Position numbers and translations under genes: made by a program. The notes beneath the pieces were generated by a model. It did no database searches. It was not told the DNA's origin and worked only from the letters and a program-made list of their open reading frames with translations. Shown piece by piece: positions 8,858 through 17,230 of a stretch of DNA of 64,000 nt (position 1 is its first letter; every line of letters begins with the position of its first letter). The stretch comes from Danxiaibacter flavus (GTDB taxonomy: Bacteria; Bacteroidota; Bacteroidia; Chitinophagales; Chitinophagaceae): positions 488,304 to 552,303 of the forward strand of contig NZ_JAULBC010000007.1 of the NCBI RefSeq assembly GCF_041060425.1. The letters are read 5' to 3'.

Positions 8858-10393
8858 ATGACGGAAAAGATACTCATACTCGATTTTGGAAGCCAGTACA
8901 CCCAATTAATAGCCAGAGCCGTTAGAGAGGCCAATGTGTATTGCGAAATTATTCCATATCACAAGAAATTTACAGTAGACAGTACCCTGAAAGGCATCAT
9001 TTTAAGTGGATCGCCTTTTAGCGTTAATGAAGAAAATGCACCTTTAGTTGATGTTGCATCTTTTATTCAGCAACTGCCGGTTTTAGGTGTTTGCTACGGC
9101 GCACAGCTCACGGCAAAAGTTTTTGGCGGAAGAGTGGATAAATCCAACAAGAGAGAGTATGGCCGCGCAAAATTATTAAAGAAACAAGAGGATGTTTTGT
9201 TACAAAATGTATCAGATCATTCACAGGTTTGGATGAGCCATAGTGATTCCATTACACAGCTTCCTGAAGGGTTTGAACTGCTGGCAACCACTGACAGCAT
9301 TCCTGTTGCTGCCTTCAAGAAAAACGGAACAGAAGCTAAACCGTTATATGGCTTGCAGTTCCACCCGGAAGTATATCATTCAACAGAAGGTAAAAAGATC
9401 ATCCATAACTTCCTGACAAATATCTGCGGATGTAAACAGGATTGGACACCAGCATCCTTTGTTCACGAAACGGTTGAACAGCTGAAGCAGCAGATCGGCG
9501 ATGCACATGTGATAATGGCGCTGAGTGGAGGTGTGGACAGCACTGTTGCCGCAACCCTTATCAGCAAGGCGATTGGCGACAGACTACATGGCATTTTTGT
9601 TGACAATGGCGTATTACGCAAAGATGAATTTGAATCAGTACTCGCTACCTATAAAAAATTAGGCCTGAACATTACCGGCATTGATGCCAAACAAATGTTT
9701 TACAAGGAGCTGGCCGGCAAAACAGATCCTGAAGCTAAACGCAAAGTGATTGGAAAACTATTTATTGATGTTTTCCAGGATGAAGCAAAAAAAGTAGAGG
9801 GTGTTAAATTTTTAGGACAGGGCACCATTTACCCTGACGTGATTGAAAGCGTTAGTGTTCACGGACCTTCTGTAACAATTAAATCTCATCATAACGTAGG
9901 TGGCTTGCCGGACACGATGCATCTTTCCCTGGTGGAACCATTACGTTTCCTGTTTAAGGATGAAGTAAGAAAAGTAGGTCTTGAACTGGGCATTCCTGAA
10001 GATTTGATCTTCCGTCATCCGTTCCCGGGTCCGGGATTGGCCATTCGTATCCTCGGCGAGATCACAGAAGAAAAAGTGAAGTTGTTGCAGGAAGCGGATG
10101 CTATCTACACCAAAAGTTTAAAAGAGCATGAACTTTATACCAAAGTTTGGCAGGCAGGCGCGATATTGCTCCCTGTAAAAAGCGTTGGTGTAATGGGCGA
10201 TGAAAGAACATACGAATACACTGTTGCGTTAAGAGCAGTAACATCAGTAGATGGTATGACAGCCGATTGGGCACATCTCCCCTACGAATACCTCGCACAT
10301 GTTTCTAATGAGATCATCAACAACGTACGTGGCATTAACCGCGTTGTTTACGATATAAGCAGCAAGCCACCGGCTACGATTGAATGGGAGTAG
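8858..10393 (+). CDS. guaA: GMP synthase (glutamine-hydrolysing)
   Basis: 511 aa, full length. Converts XMP to GMP using glutamine and ATP. The class I glutaminase half has GVCYGAQL with the nucleophilic Cys near residue 78 and LQFHPEVYHS supplying the His/Glu. The ATP pyrophosphatase half has the PP-loop ALSGGVDSTVAA near 221. The C-terminal dimerisation domain ends in the expected KPPATIEWE. Core purine gene, apparently a single transcription unit, with a terminator 77 nt after the stop. Confidence 0.98.
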   Translation: MTEKILILDFGSQYTQLIARAVREANVYCEIIPYHKKFTVDSTLKGIILSGSPFSVNEENAPLVDVASFIQQLPVLGVCYGAQLTAKVFGGRVDKSNKREYGRAKLLKKQEDVLLQNVSDHSQVWMSHSDSITQLPEGFELLATTDSIPVAAFKKNGTEAKPLYGLQFHPEVYHSTEGKKIIHNFLTNICGCKQDWTPASFVHETVEQLKQQIGDAHVIMALSGGVDSTVAATLISKAIGDRLHGIFVDNGVLRKDEFESVLATYKKLGLNITGIDAKQMFYKELAGKTDPEAKRKVIGKLFIDVFQDEAKKVEGVKFLGQGTIYPDVIESVSVHGPSVTIKSHHNVGGLPDTMHLSLVEPLRFLFKDEVRKVGLELGIPEDLIFRHPFPGPGLAIRILGEITEEKVKLLQEADAIYTKSLKEHELYTKVWQAGAILLPVKSVGVMGDERTYEYTVALRAVTSVDGMTADWAHLPYEYLAHVSNEIINNVRGINRVVYDISSKPPATIEWE

Positions 10394-10470
10394 CAAGCTT
10401 AAAGCGTAAAGCCTAAAGCTTAGAACTGGTGTGAGGTTGGAATAGATTGTGTTGGCGCATTTTTTTTAAG

Positions 10471-10504
10471 AGTCCTGCATTTTGAAGTGTAGGACTTTTT
10501 TTTA
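10471..10504 (+). terminator. Terminator after guaA
   Basis: AGTCCT / AGGACT stem continued by CA/TG pairs around a TTTTGAAG loop, followed by a run of eight to nine T. Confidence 0.75.
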
Positions 10505-10554
10505 TTTATAACGCCACATTAAATCGATGAGATTGGCCGGTATATTTTCATTTG

Positions 10555-10640
10555 CTTCCGCCCTTACAGGGCTTTGACCACTATTTATTGTTTTTGACAG
10601 GGCGTTGCCCTGCCCTAATGCTAGCGCCCTTTCAGGGCTT
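10555..10640. repeat. REP-like GC-rich hairpins
   Basis: Three short palindromes in a row: GCCCTTACAGGGC, AGGGCGTTGCCCT and GCCCTTTCAGGGC. This type of GCCCTNNCAGGGC hairpin is common in intergenic DNA of Bacteroidota. No coding capacity. Confidence 0.6.
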
Positions 10641-10689
10641 GGACGTGAGATTGATTACTCAATTGTGCATTCACCGAAGATTGTATTAG

Positions 10690-11510
10690 GCTTTGGGCAT
10701 AAAGTAGTTTTAGAGTTAAAGCTTTCTGCTTTAAGCCCACACCCATCTTCCTTTGCCCGTAGGGCATTAATCTCAATAGAACCGTACAACCCCGTTTGTT
10801 TCTTTGTCCGTAGGACATATACCTTGACCTGTCTACGCTCTCTCAAAATGCCTTAAATCTTTAGGCTCAATGTCAACCTTCGCTCTAATCAGTTCTAGGC
10901 TTTGCGCTTTAGGCTTTAAGCTCACACCCATCTTCCTTTGCCCGTAGCGCATTAATCTCAATAGAAACAAACGGAGTGATCGCTTCTTTGTCCGTAGGAC
11001 ATATACCTTGACTTGCCTACGCTCTCTCAAAATGCTTTAAATCTTAGGACTCAATGTCCACCTTCGCTTTAATCAGTTCTAGGCTTTAAGCTTTAGGCTT
11101 TAGGCTTTAAGCCCACACCCATCTTCCTTTGCCCGTAGCGCATTAATCTCAATAGAAACAAACGGAGTGATTGCTTCTTTATCCGTAGGACATATACCTT
11201 AACTTGCCTACGCTCTCTCAAAATGCTTTAAATCTTAGGACTCAATGTCCACCTTCGCTTTAATCAGTTCTAGGCTTTAAGCTTTAGGCTTTAGGCTTTA
11301 GGCTTTAAGCCCACACCCATCTTCCTTTGCCCGTAGCGCATTAATCTCAATAGAAACAAACGGAGTGATCGCTTCTTTGTCCGTAGGACATATACCCTTC
11401 CTTGACTCAAATCCTGCCCCAAATGCTTTTAAGCTTTAGGCTCAATGTCATCCTTCGCTAAAATCGGTTTTAGGCTTTGCGCTTTAGGCTTTAAGCTCTC
11501 CCTCCTCCCT
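10690..11510. repeat. Tandem repeat, about 4 copies of a 185-198 bp unit
   Basis: The landmark CACCCATCTTCCTTTGCCCG recurs at 10740, 10925, 11116 and 11314, giving periods of 185, 191 and 198 bp. Each unit also holds TTTGTCCGTAGGACATATAC, TACGCTCTCTCAAAATGC and a run of the 6-7 bp word TTTAGGC. The period grows because one more TTTAGGC word is present in each later copy. The small reading frames here follow the repeat period and are not genes. A partial copy of the word run continues to about 11500. Confidence 0.9.
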
Positions 11511-11616
11511 GTTAAAATTTTCCCGCCACCACAATATTTTTCAACCTTTATGCATTTTTACAAGGTTAATGAATACCTTCCCGCAAAAAGGTATATTATT
11601 TGCTCAATTGATGGCT

Positions 11617-12798
11617 ATGAATAAAATAACCCTGAAAACATTTATTTTCTTCTTCGCATTGTCTTTTGGCTTGTCAAATGTCAACGCGCAGCATGAAATA
11701 CACCGTGGCAAGGTTAAAGTAGCAATACTGGCTCCGTTATATCTTGATTCTGCATTCAGTGGCTCTGCTTATAAACTGCAGGGAAACAGCATTCCTAAAT
11801 ATATCTTACCGGGATTGGATTTCTATCACGGTATTATGACCGCGATCGATTCTTTAAAGAAAGAAAATACGCCTATTGATGTCGCTATTTACGACACCAA
11901 GAAAGTTGGTAAAGGCATAAATTCAATTCTCGCTGAGATAAAAGCCGATAGCAGCACGCTGATAATCGCAGCATTCAACAATGCTTCCGAACAAAAAGCC
12001 GTCTCAGATTTCTCATTTGCAGAGAACATCCCGGTGCTTTCGGCCACCTATCCCAATGACGCGAACCTTACCGGTAATCCATTCTTCGTGATGCTTAACT
12101 CCACCATCAGCACACACATTAACGCCATCTATGATTATGCACGCAGAAATTATTCAAGATATAAGATCATTTATGTAACCAGGAATGGAGGGTTTGAAAC
12201 AAGAATTAAATCCCAGTTCGACAACCTCAATAAAAACAAGGGCCTGGTATACAAAACAATTAACCTGTCCGATACTTTTGACCCGGCTGCACTGTTATAC
12301 AGTATGGATAGCACCAAACAAAACCTTGTAATATGCGGCTCACTTGATGATGTGTTCGGACTCAATATTGTACGTACAATAAGCGCAGCTAAATCATACC
12401 GGACAACGGTTTTAGGTATGCCCACATGGGAATCAAACGACAGTTTCAACAATCCGGATTGTAACGGGGTAGAGTTTGTGTTCACAACACCCTACAACTA
12501 TTCAAGAACGGACAATATTGGTCAGTACATGACCGCAGTGTACAGGCGTGATCATTTTGGCAGACCAACAGATATGTACTTCAAAGGCTTTGAGAGCATG
12601 TATCATTTCTCCAAATTACTGGTCAAGTACCGCACAAATATTCTCAACAACATTTCCGATCCGTCATTCAAAATTTCAACTGATTTCTATTTCGAACCAG
12701 TCCGGCTCACCAAAGAATCTTACGCCCCCGACTACATCGAAAACAAGAAAATCTATTTTGTGAAGAAACAGGATGGAATGGTGAAAGCAGTTAATTAG
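11617..12798 (+). CDS. Periplasmic-binding-protein-like secreted protein (type 1 fold)
   Basis: 393 aa. Start at 11617 (MNKITLKTFIFFFALSFGLSNVNAQ, a signal peptide) preferred over the ATG at 11569. The mature part has the layout of ABC-type ligand-binding / LivJ-like receptors: KVAILAPLYLDSAF, a LDFYHGIMTAIDSL helix, VAIYDTKK, ENIPVLSATYPND, YARRNYSRYKIIYVTRNGG and VFTTPYNYSRTDNIGQYMTAVYRRDHFGRP. No transporter genes are adjacent, so it may be an orphan receptor, as is frequent in Bacteroidota. Its stop TAG is the first word of the TAGCTGTGAGCTATCAGC repeat. Confidence 0.7.
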   Translation: MNKITLKTFIFFFALSFGLSNVNAQHEIHRGKVKVAILAPLYLDSAFSGSAYKLQGNSIPKYILPGLDFYHGIMTAIDSLKKENTPIDVAIYDTKKVGKGINSILAEIKADSSTLIIAAFNNASEQKAVSDFSFAENIPVLSATYPNDANLTGNPFFVMLNSTISTHINAIYDYARRNYSRYKIIYVTRNGGFETRIKSQFDNLNKNKGLVYKTINLSDTFDPAALLYSMDSTKQNLVICGSLDDVFGLNIVRTISAAKSYRTTVLGMPTWESNDSFNNPDCNGVEFVFTTPYNYSRTDNIGQYMTAVYRRDHFGRPTDMYFKGFESMYHFSKLLVKYRTNILNNISDPSFKISTDFYFEPVRLTKESYAPDYIENKKIYFVKKQDGMVKAVN

Positions 12799-13682
12799 CT
12801 GTGAGCTATCAGCTATCAGCTATCAGCTATCAGCTTTCAGCTTTCAGCTTTTTCGTCGCGCCAGAAGTTTTTTCTTTCGCTGTATTTATCGACTTGAAAA
12901 TGATTTTTCAAAAGAATACGCACTCCATAGTTTTCCTTTGCGCCGCTCCTATTAGCAGTCAGGTATCAGCTGTCAGGTATCAGCTTTTTCTCGACACCGG
13001 ATGTTTTTCCTTTTCGCCGTATTTATTGCTATAAGGATGATTTTGCGATGGAGTACGCACTCGAAAGTTTTTCTTTGCGCCGCCGCCCCTTTGCGCCCTT
13101 TGCGTGAAATCGGCTGTCAGCTGTCAGCTTTGAGCTATCAGCTTTTTCTTCGCGCCGGGATTTTTTCGGTTTGGCTGTGTTTACGGGAAAGAAGATGATG
13201 ATTTGGCTAATGGCGTACGTACTCCAAAGTTTTTCTTTGCGCCGCCGCTCCTTTGCGCCCTTTGCGTGAAATCGGCTGTCAGCTGTCAGCTTTGAGCTAT
13301 CAGCTTTTTCTTCGCGCCGGGAGTTTTTCCGTTTGGCTGTGTTTACGGGAAAGAAGATGATGATTTGGCTAATGGCGTACGTACTCCAAAGTTTTTCTTT
13401 GCGCCGCCGCTCCTTTGCGCCCTTTGCGTNNNNNNNNNNNNNNNNNNNNNNNNNNNNNNNNNNNNNNNNNNNNNNNNNNNNNNNNNNNNNNNNNNNNNNN
13501 NNNNNNNNNNNNNNNNNNNNNNNNNNNNNGAAATAAGCTGTGAGCCATCAGCTATCAGCTTTTTCTTCACACCGGCGGTTTTTCTTTGCGCCGCCGCCCC
13601 TTTGCGCACTTTGCGTGAAACCCTCCGCGTGAAACCCTTTTGCGTGCCCTCTCGTTCGGCAAGCCTTTTGTATATTCACCAT
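12796..13682. repeat. Tandem repeat array (about 162-bp unit) containing an assembly gap
   Basis: Begins at the stop codon with AGCTATCAGCTATC words. Imperfect units follow, each with a CAGCTTTTTCTTCGCGCCGG word, a GGAAAGAAGATGATGATTTG segment, CTCCAAAGTTTTTCTTTGCG and CTTTGCGCCCTTTGCGTGAA. The segment ATCGGCTGTCAGCTGTCAGC recurs at 13109 and 13271, period 162 bp. Reading frames across it, including those running through the N block, are not genes. Confidence 0.88.
13430..13529. other. Assembly gap (100 N)
   Basis: Exactly 100 N inside the tandem array. The round number indicates a scaffolding placeholder; the true copy number of the array is therefore unknown. Confidence 0.97.
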
Positions 13683-14708
13683 ATGCCTTTGATAGAATTT
13701 ACAGAGAAAGGGCTCTATTGCCGGCAGGGCGATTTTTACATCGATCCGTGGAAACCTGTAGACAAAGCAGTCATCACACATGCCCACAGCGATCACGCCA
13801 AATGGGGTCACAAATACTATCTCTGTCATACTTTCACGAAGCCGCTCCTGCAAGCCCGTTTAGGAGACAATAATTATCAATCAATCGAATGGCGCGAGAC
13901 AATAACAATGAACGGCGTGCAAGTGACACTTTATCCTGCCGGACACATCATTGGCTCGTCCCAGGTAAAACTGGAATACAATGGTGAAGTATGGGTTTTC
14001 AGCGGCGATTACAAAACAGAGAACGATGGGATAAGCGGCGCTTTCGAACCCGTTAAATGCAATGTATTCATCACCGAATCAACATTTGGCCTTCCTATCT
14101 ACCAGTGGCAACCCCAGGAAAGTATTTTTCAAAAGATCCGTGCATGGATCAGCAAGAACAAAGAGGAACAAAAGAACAGCGTATTGATTGCATATAGTCT
14201 TGGTAAGGCACAACGTCTATTGCAGGCTGTTGCTCCCTTTAACGAAACTGTTTACCTGCATGGGGCCGTTTACAATATGCACCAGGCGATACTCTCAACA
14301 GGTATTCAACTACCGCCGGTGATGCGGGTCAACACAGAATCAAATAAAAATGATTACAAAGCATCCATTATCATAGCGCCTCCGGGGGCTGATGGCTCAA
14401 GCTGGATGCGGCGCTTCCTCCCTTATGAAACAGGCATTTGCAGTGGATGGATGCAGGTTCGCGGAAATGTAAGGCGACGGAATGCAGATGCCGGATTTGT
14501 TTTAAGTGACCATGCTGACTGGGACGGACTATTGTCCGCCGTAAAGGCGACAGGCGCTGAAAGAGTTTATGTAACACATGGATTTCAATCTGCCTTTAGC
14601 AGGTACCTGAATGAAAACGGAATCTGGAGCGCTGAGGTCAAGACCGAATATGGGGATGAAGAAGAAGAAAAAATTATTGAAGAAACCAATACCGGTTCGG
14701 CAACATGA
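13683..14708 (+). CDS. Ligase-associated DNA exonuclease (metallo-beta-lactamase fold)
   Basis: 341 aa from the ATG at 13683; frames reaching further upstream only translate the repeat and the gap. MBL/beta-CASP protein: VITHAHSDHAKWG (HxHxDH zinc motif near residue 32), YPAGHIIGSSQV, VFSGDYKT and VLSDHADWDGLL with the later His. Members of this group (TIGR04122 type) are encoded next to ATP-dependent DNA ligases and are thought to process DNA ends. Here the last 4 nt (ATGA) overlap the ligase start, so the two are translationally coupled. Confidence 0.9.
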   Translation: MPLIEFTEKGLYCRQGDFYIDPWKPVDKAVITHAHSDHAKWGHKYYLCHTFTKPLLQARLGDNNYQSIEWRETITMNGVQVTLYPAGHIIGSSQVKLEYNGEVWVFSGDYKTENDGISGAFEPVKCNVFITESTFGLPIYQWQPQESIFQKIRAWISKNKEEQKNSVLIAYSLGKAQRLLQAVAPFNETVYLHGAVYNMHQAILSTGIQLPPVMRVNTESNKNDYKASIIIAPPGADGSSWMRRFLPYETGICSGWMQVRGNVRRRNADAGFVLSDHADWDGLLSAVKATGAERVYVTHGFQSAFSRYLNENGIWSAEVKTEYGDEEEEKIIEETNTGSAT

Positions 14709-16393
14709 GTGACACTGAAATCATACCACAAACAACAGCAAATAGCCAGAAAGGTTTTAGCGCTTTTGCGGAACTGGTAAGCATTCTCGGCACAAGCACA
14801 AAGACCAATGACAAGCTGCGGGCACTGATCGATTATTTTACCCATGCCGACAGCAAAGACAAGGTATGGGTGATTGCTTTGTTCAGTGGCAGAAGACCAA
14901 AAAGAATTGTAAGTTCAACGCTACTGCAGGAATGGTGCGTGGAGATCACACATCTGCCCTACTGGCTGTTTGAAGAAAGTTACCATACAGTTGGTGATCT
15001 TGGAGAGACAATTGCGTTACTGTTGCCCGATACGGAATTGACGTCAACAGATGACCGGAGCCTCTCCTACTATCTAGAGCAGTTTATTACCTTAAATAAA
15101 AGTGATGAGAATGTCCGGAAGAAGTTTATAACAGATAGCTGGCTAACGATGAATAAAGACGAGCGTTTTGTATTCAACAAGCTGCTTACCGGAGGCTTCA
15201 GGATCGGTGTTTCTCAAAAGATGATCGTTAATGCCCTGGCAAAGACAGTAGAGCTGGATGCAGCTGTTATTGCGCATCGCATCAGCGGCAACTGGGATCC
15301 TGTTACTACTACTTTCAGCGATCTGTTAAGCGAACATGCAACGACTGCAGATTTCTCAAAGCCATATCCGTTCTTTCTTGCCTATGCCCTCGATGCCGAA
15401 CCGGAAACACTTGGTTCACCGGAAGAGTGGCAGGCCGAATGGAAATGGGATGGCATACGCGGCCAGATCATAAAACGCAACAACGAATTGTTCGTCTGGA
15501 GCCGTGGCGAGGAGCTGATGACGGATAAGTTTCCTGAATACCAGTTGCTGAAAGAATTATTACCCGACGGACTGGTGATTGATGGTGAAATCATTCCATT
15601 CCAGGTAACAACATCGGCTGAAGGGACAACTGCTGTTAGCCCGCTTCCCTTTGCGTTGCTTCAAACAAGGATCGGAAGAAAGAATGTTACTAAAAAACAG
15701 TTATTGGAAGCGCCAATAGCTTTTTTTGCCTATGATTTGTTGGAATATAATTATGAAGACTGGCGCACCAAGCCGTTAGCCGAACGCCGGATAAAACTCG
15801 AAGAGATAATACATAAAGCCAGCCACGTTAACCTGCAATTGTCGCCTGTGATAACTTATGAATCTTGGCCCGGATTAATTGAAATACGACAACAGTCACG
15901 CGACAACTACGCTGAAGGGTTAATGTTGAAAAGGAAATCGTCTCCCTACCAGGTTGGCCGTAAAGTGGGCGACTGGTGGAAATGGAAGATTGATCCCTTC
16001 ACAATTGATGCCGTTATGATATATGCGCAAAAGGGTCACGGCCGGAGAAGCAACCTGTATACAGACTACACATTCGCCGTAAAGGATGAAGAAAGACTGG
16101 TTCCGTTTACCAAAGCCTATTCCGGGTTAACTGACAAAGAATTTGCCCAGGTAGATGCTTTTGTAAAAAGAAATTCCCTGGAAAAGTTCGGCCCGGTAAG
16201 AACGGTAAAACCAGAACTTGTCTTTGAGATAGCATTTGAAGGAATTGCAGCCAGCAATCGGCACAAAAGCGGTGTGGCGCTGCGTTTTCCGCGCATTAAC
16301 AGATGGCGGAAGGATAAAACACCCGATGAGATAAATACGTTACAGGATTTAAAACAAATGCTCAAAATGTACGGCACGAGTTCGTTGGAATAG
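14705..16393 (+). CDS. ATP-dependent DNA ligase (exonuclease-linked type)
   Basis: 562 aa. An N-terminal alpha-helical DNA-binding domain (about 1-200) precedes the nucleotidyltransferase core. Motif I is AEWKWDGIRGQ with the adenylated Lys near residue 246, then VWSRGEEL, GLVIDGEII (motif III), FFAYDLLEYN, EGLMLKRKSSPYQVGRK (motif IV/V) and WWKWKIDP; an OB domain closes it. It is paired with the exonuclease by ATGA overlap, as in the LhrC-type DNA-end repair cluster of many bacteria. The helicase and phosphoesterase that often complete that cluster are not in this window. The stop TAG is the first word of the next repeat array. Confidence 0.93.
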   Translation: MSDTEIIPQTTANSQKGFSAFAELVSILGTSTKTNDKLRALIDYFTHADSKDKVWVIALFSGRRPKRIVSSTLLQEWCVEITHLPYWLFEESYHTVGDLGETIALLLPDTELTSTDDRSLSYYLEQFITLNKSDENVRKKFITDSWLTMNKDERFVFNKLLTGGFRIGVSQKMIVNALAKTVELDAAVIAHRISGNWDPVTTTFSDLLSEHATTADFSKPYPFFLAYALDAEPETLGSPEEWQAEWKWDGIRGQIIKRNNELFVWSRGEELMTDKFPEYQLLKELLPDGLVIDGEIIPFQVTTSAEGTTAVSPLPFALLQTRIGRKNVTKKQLLEAPIAFFAYDLLEYNYEDWRTKPLAERRIKLEEIIHKASHVNLQLSPVITYESWPGLIEIRQQSRDNYAEGLMLKRKSSPYQVGRKVGDWWKWKIDPFTIDAVMIYAQKGHGRRSNLYTDYTFAVKDEERLVPFTKAYSGLTDKEFAQVDAFVKRNSLEKFGPVRTVKPELVFEIAFEGIAASNRHKSGVALRFPRINRWRKDKTPDEINTLQDLKQMLKMYGTSSLE

Positions 16394-17150
16394 CTATCAG
16401 CAATCAGCAATCAGCTATCAGCTATCAGCAGTCAGCTTTTTCGTCGCGCCCGGAGTTTTTCCTTTCGGCTGTGTTTTTGGTTAGAAGATGATTTTGCAAA
16501 AGAACACACTCCAAAGTTTTCCTTTGCGCCGCTGCTCCTTTGCGCCCTTTGCGTGAAATCAGCTGTCAGCTATCAGCAGTCAGCTTTTTCGTCGCGCCCG
16601 GAGTTTTTCCTTTCGGCTGTGTTTTTGGTTAGAAGATGATTTTGCAAAAGAACGCACTCCAAAGTTTTCCTTTGCGCCGCTGCTCCTTTGCGCCCTTTGC
16701 GTGAAATCAGCTGTCAGCTATCAGCAGTCAGCTTTCTCGTCGCGCCCGGAGTTTTTCCTTTCGGCTGTGTTTTTGGTTAGAAGATGATTTTGCAAAAGAA
16801 CACACTCCAAAGTTTTCCTTTGCGCCGCTGCTCCTTTGCGTCCTTTGCGTGAAATCAGCTATCAGCGATCAGCTATTAGCTTTTCTTCGCACGAGATGTT
16901 TTTCCTTTCGCTGTCTTTAGTGATTTGAAGATGATTTTCAAAGAAGTGCGCACTCCAAAGTTTTCCTTTGCGCCGCTGCTCCTTTGCGCCCTTTGCGTGA
17001 AATCAGCTATCAGCTATCAGCTATTAGCTTTTCTTCGCGCGAGATGTTTTTCTTTGCGCGGCCGCTCCTTTGCATCCTCTGCGTGAAACCCTTCGCTTGA
17101 AACCATCCGCACGCAACCCCTTCGCTCCGGTCATTTTGACTTTTGGCTTT
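16391..17150. repeat. Tandem repeat array, 148-bp unit
   Basis: GTCAGCTTTYTCGTCGCGCC occurs at 16431, 16579 and 16727, a period of exactly 148 bp; two more diverged copies follow to about 17060. The unit is a relative of the array at 12796-13682: same CTTTGCGCCCTTTGCGTGAA, CTCCAAAGTTTTCC and CAGCTATCAGC segments. The same family therefore flanks the exonuclease-ligase pair on both sides. Noncoding. Confidence 0.9.
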
Positions 17151-17230
17151 TAAATTTTGACTTTCCCCTCCTCACAAACATTTAATATGACCATATAACC
17201 CAAGGTTTTACCTTTAGCAAAAATCCATAT

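Noticed and set aside
10605..11030. Overlapping frames of 60-80 residues on both strands
   Set aside because: They follow the 190-bp tandem unit, repeat the same residues in each copy and have no domain; products of the repeat.
12801..13609. Several frames including ones running through the N block
   Set aside because: Translated tandem repeat and assembly gap; no protein features.
10690..17150. Possible CRISPR arrays in the regularly spaced repeats
   Set aside because: Units are 148-198 bp, the whole unit is repeated, there are no unique spacers of uniform length and no cas genes.
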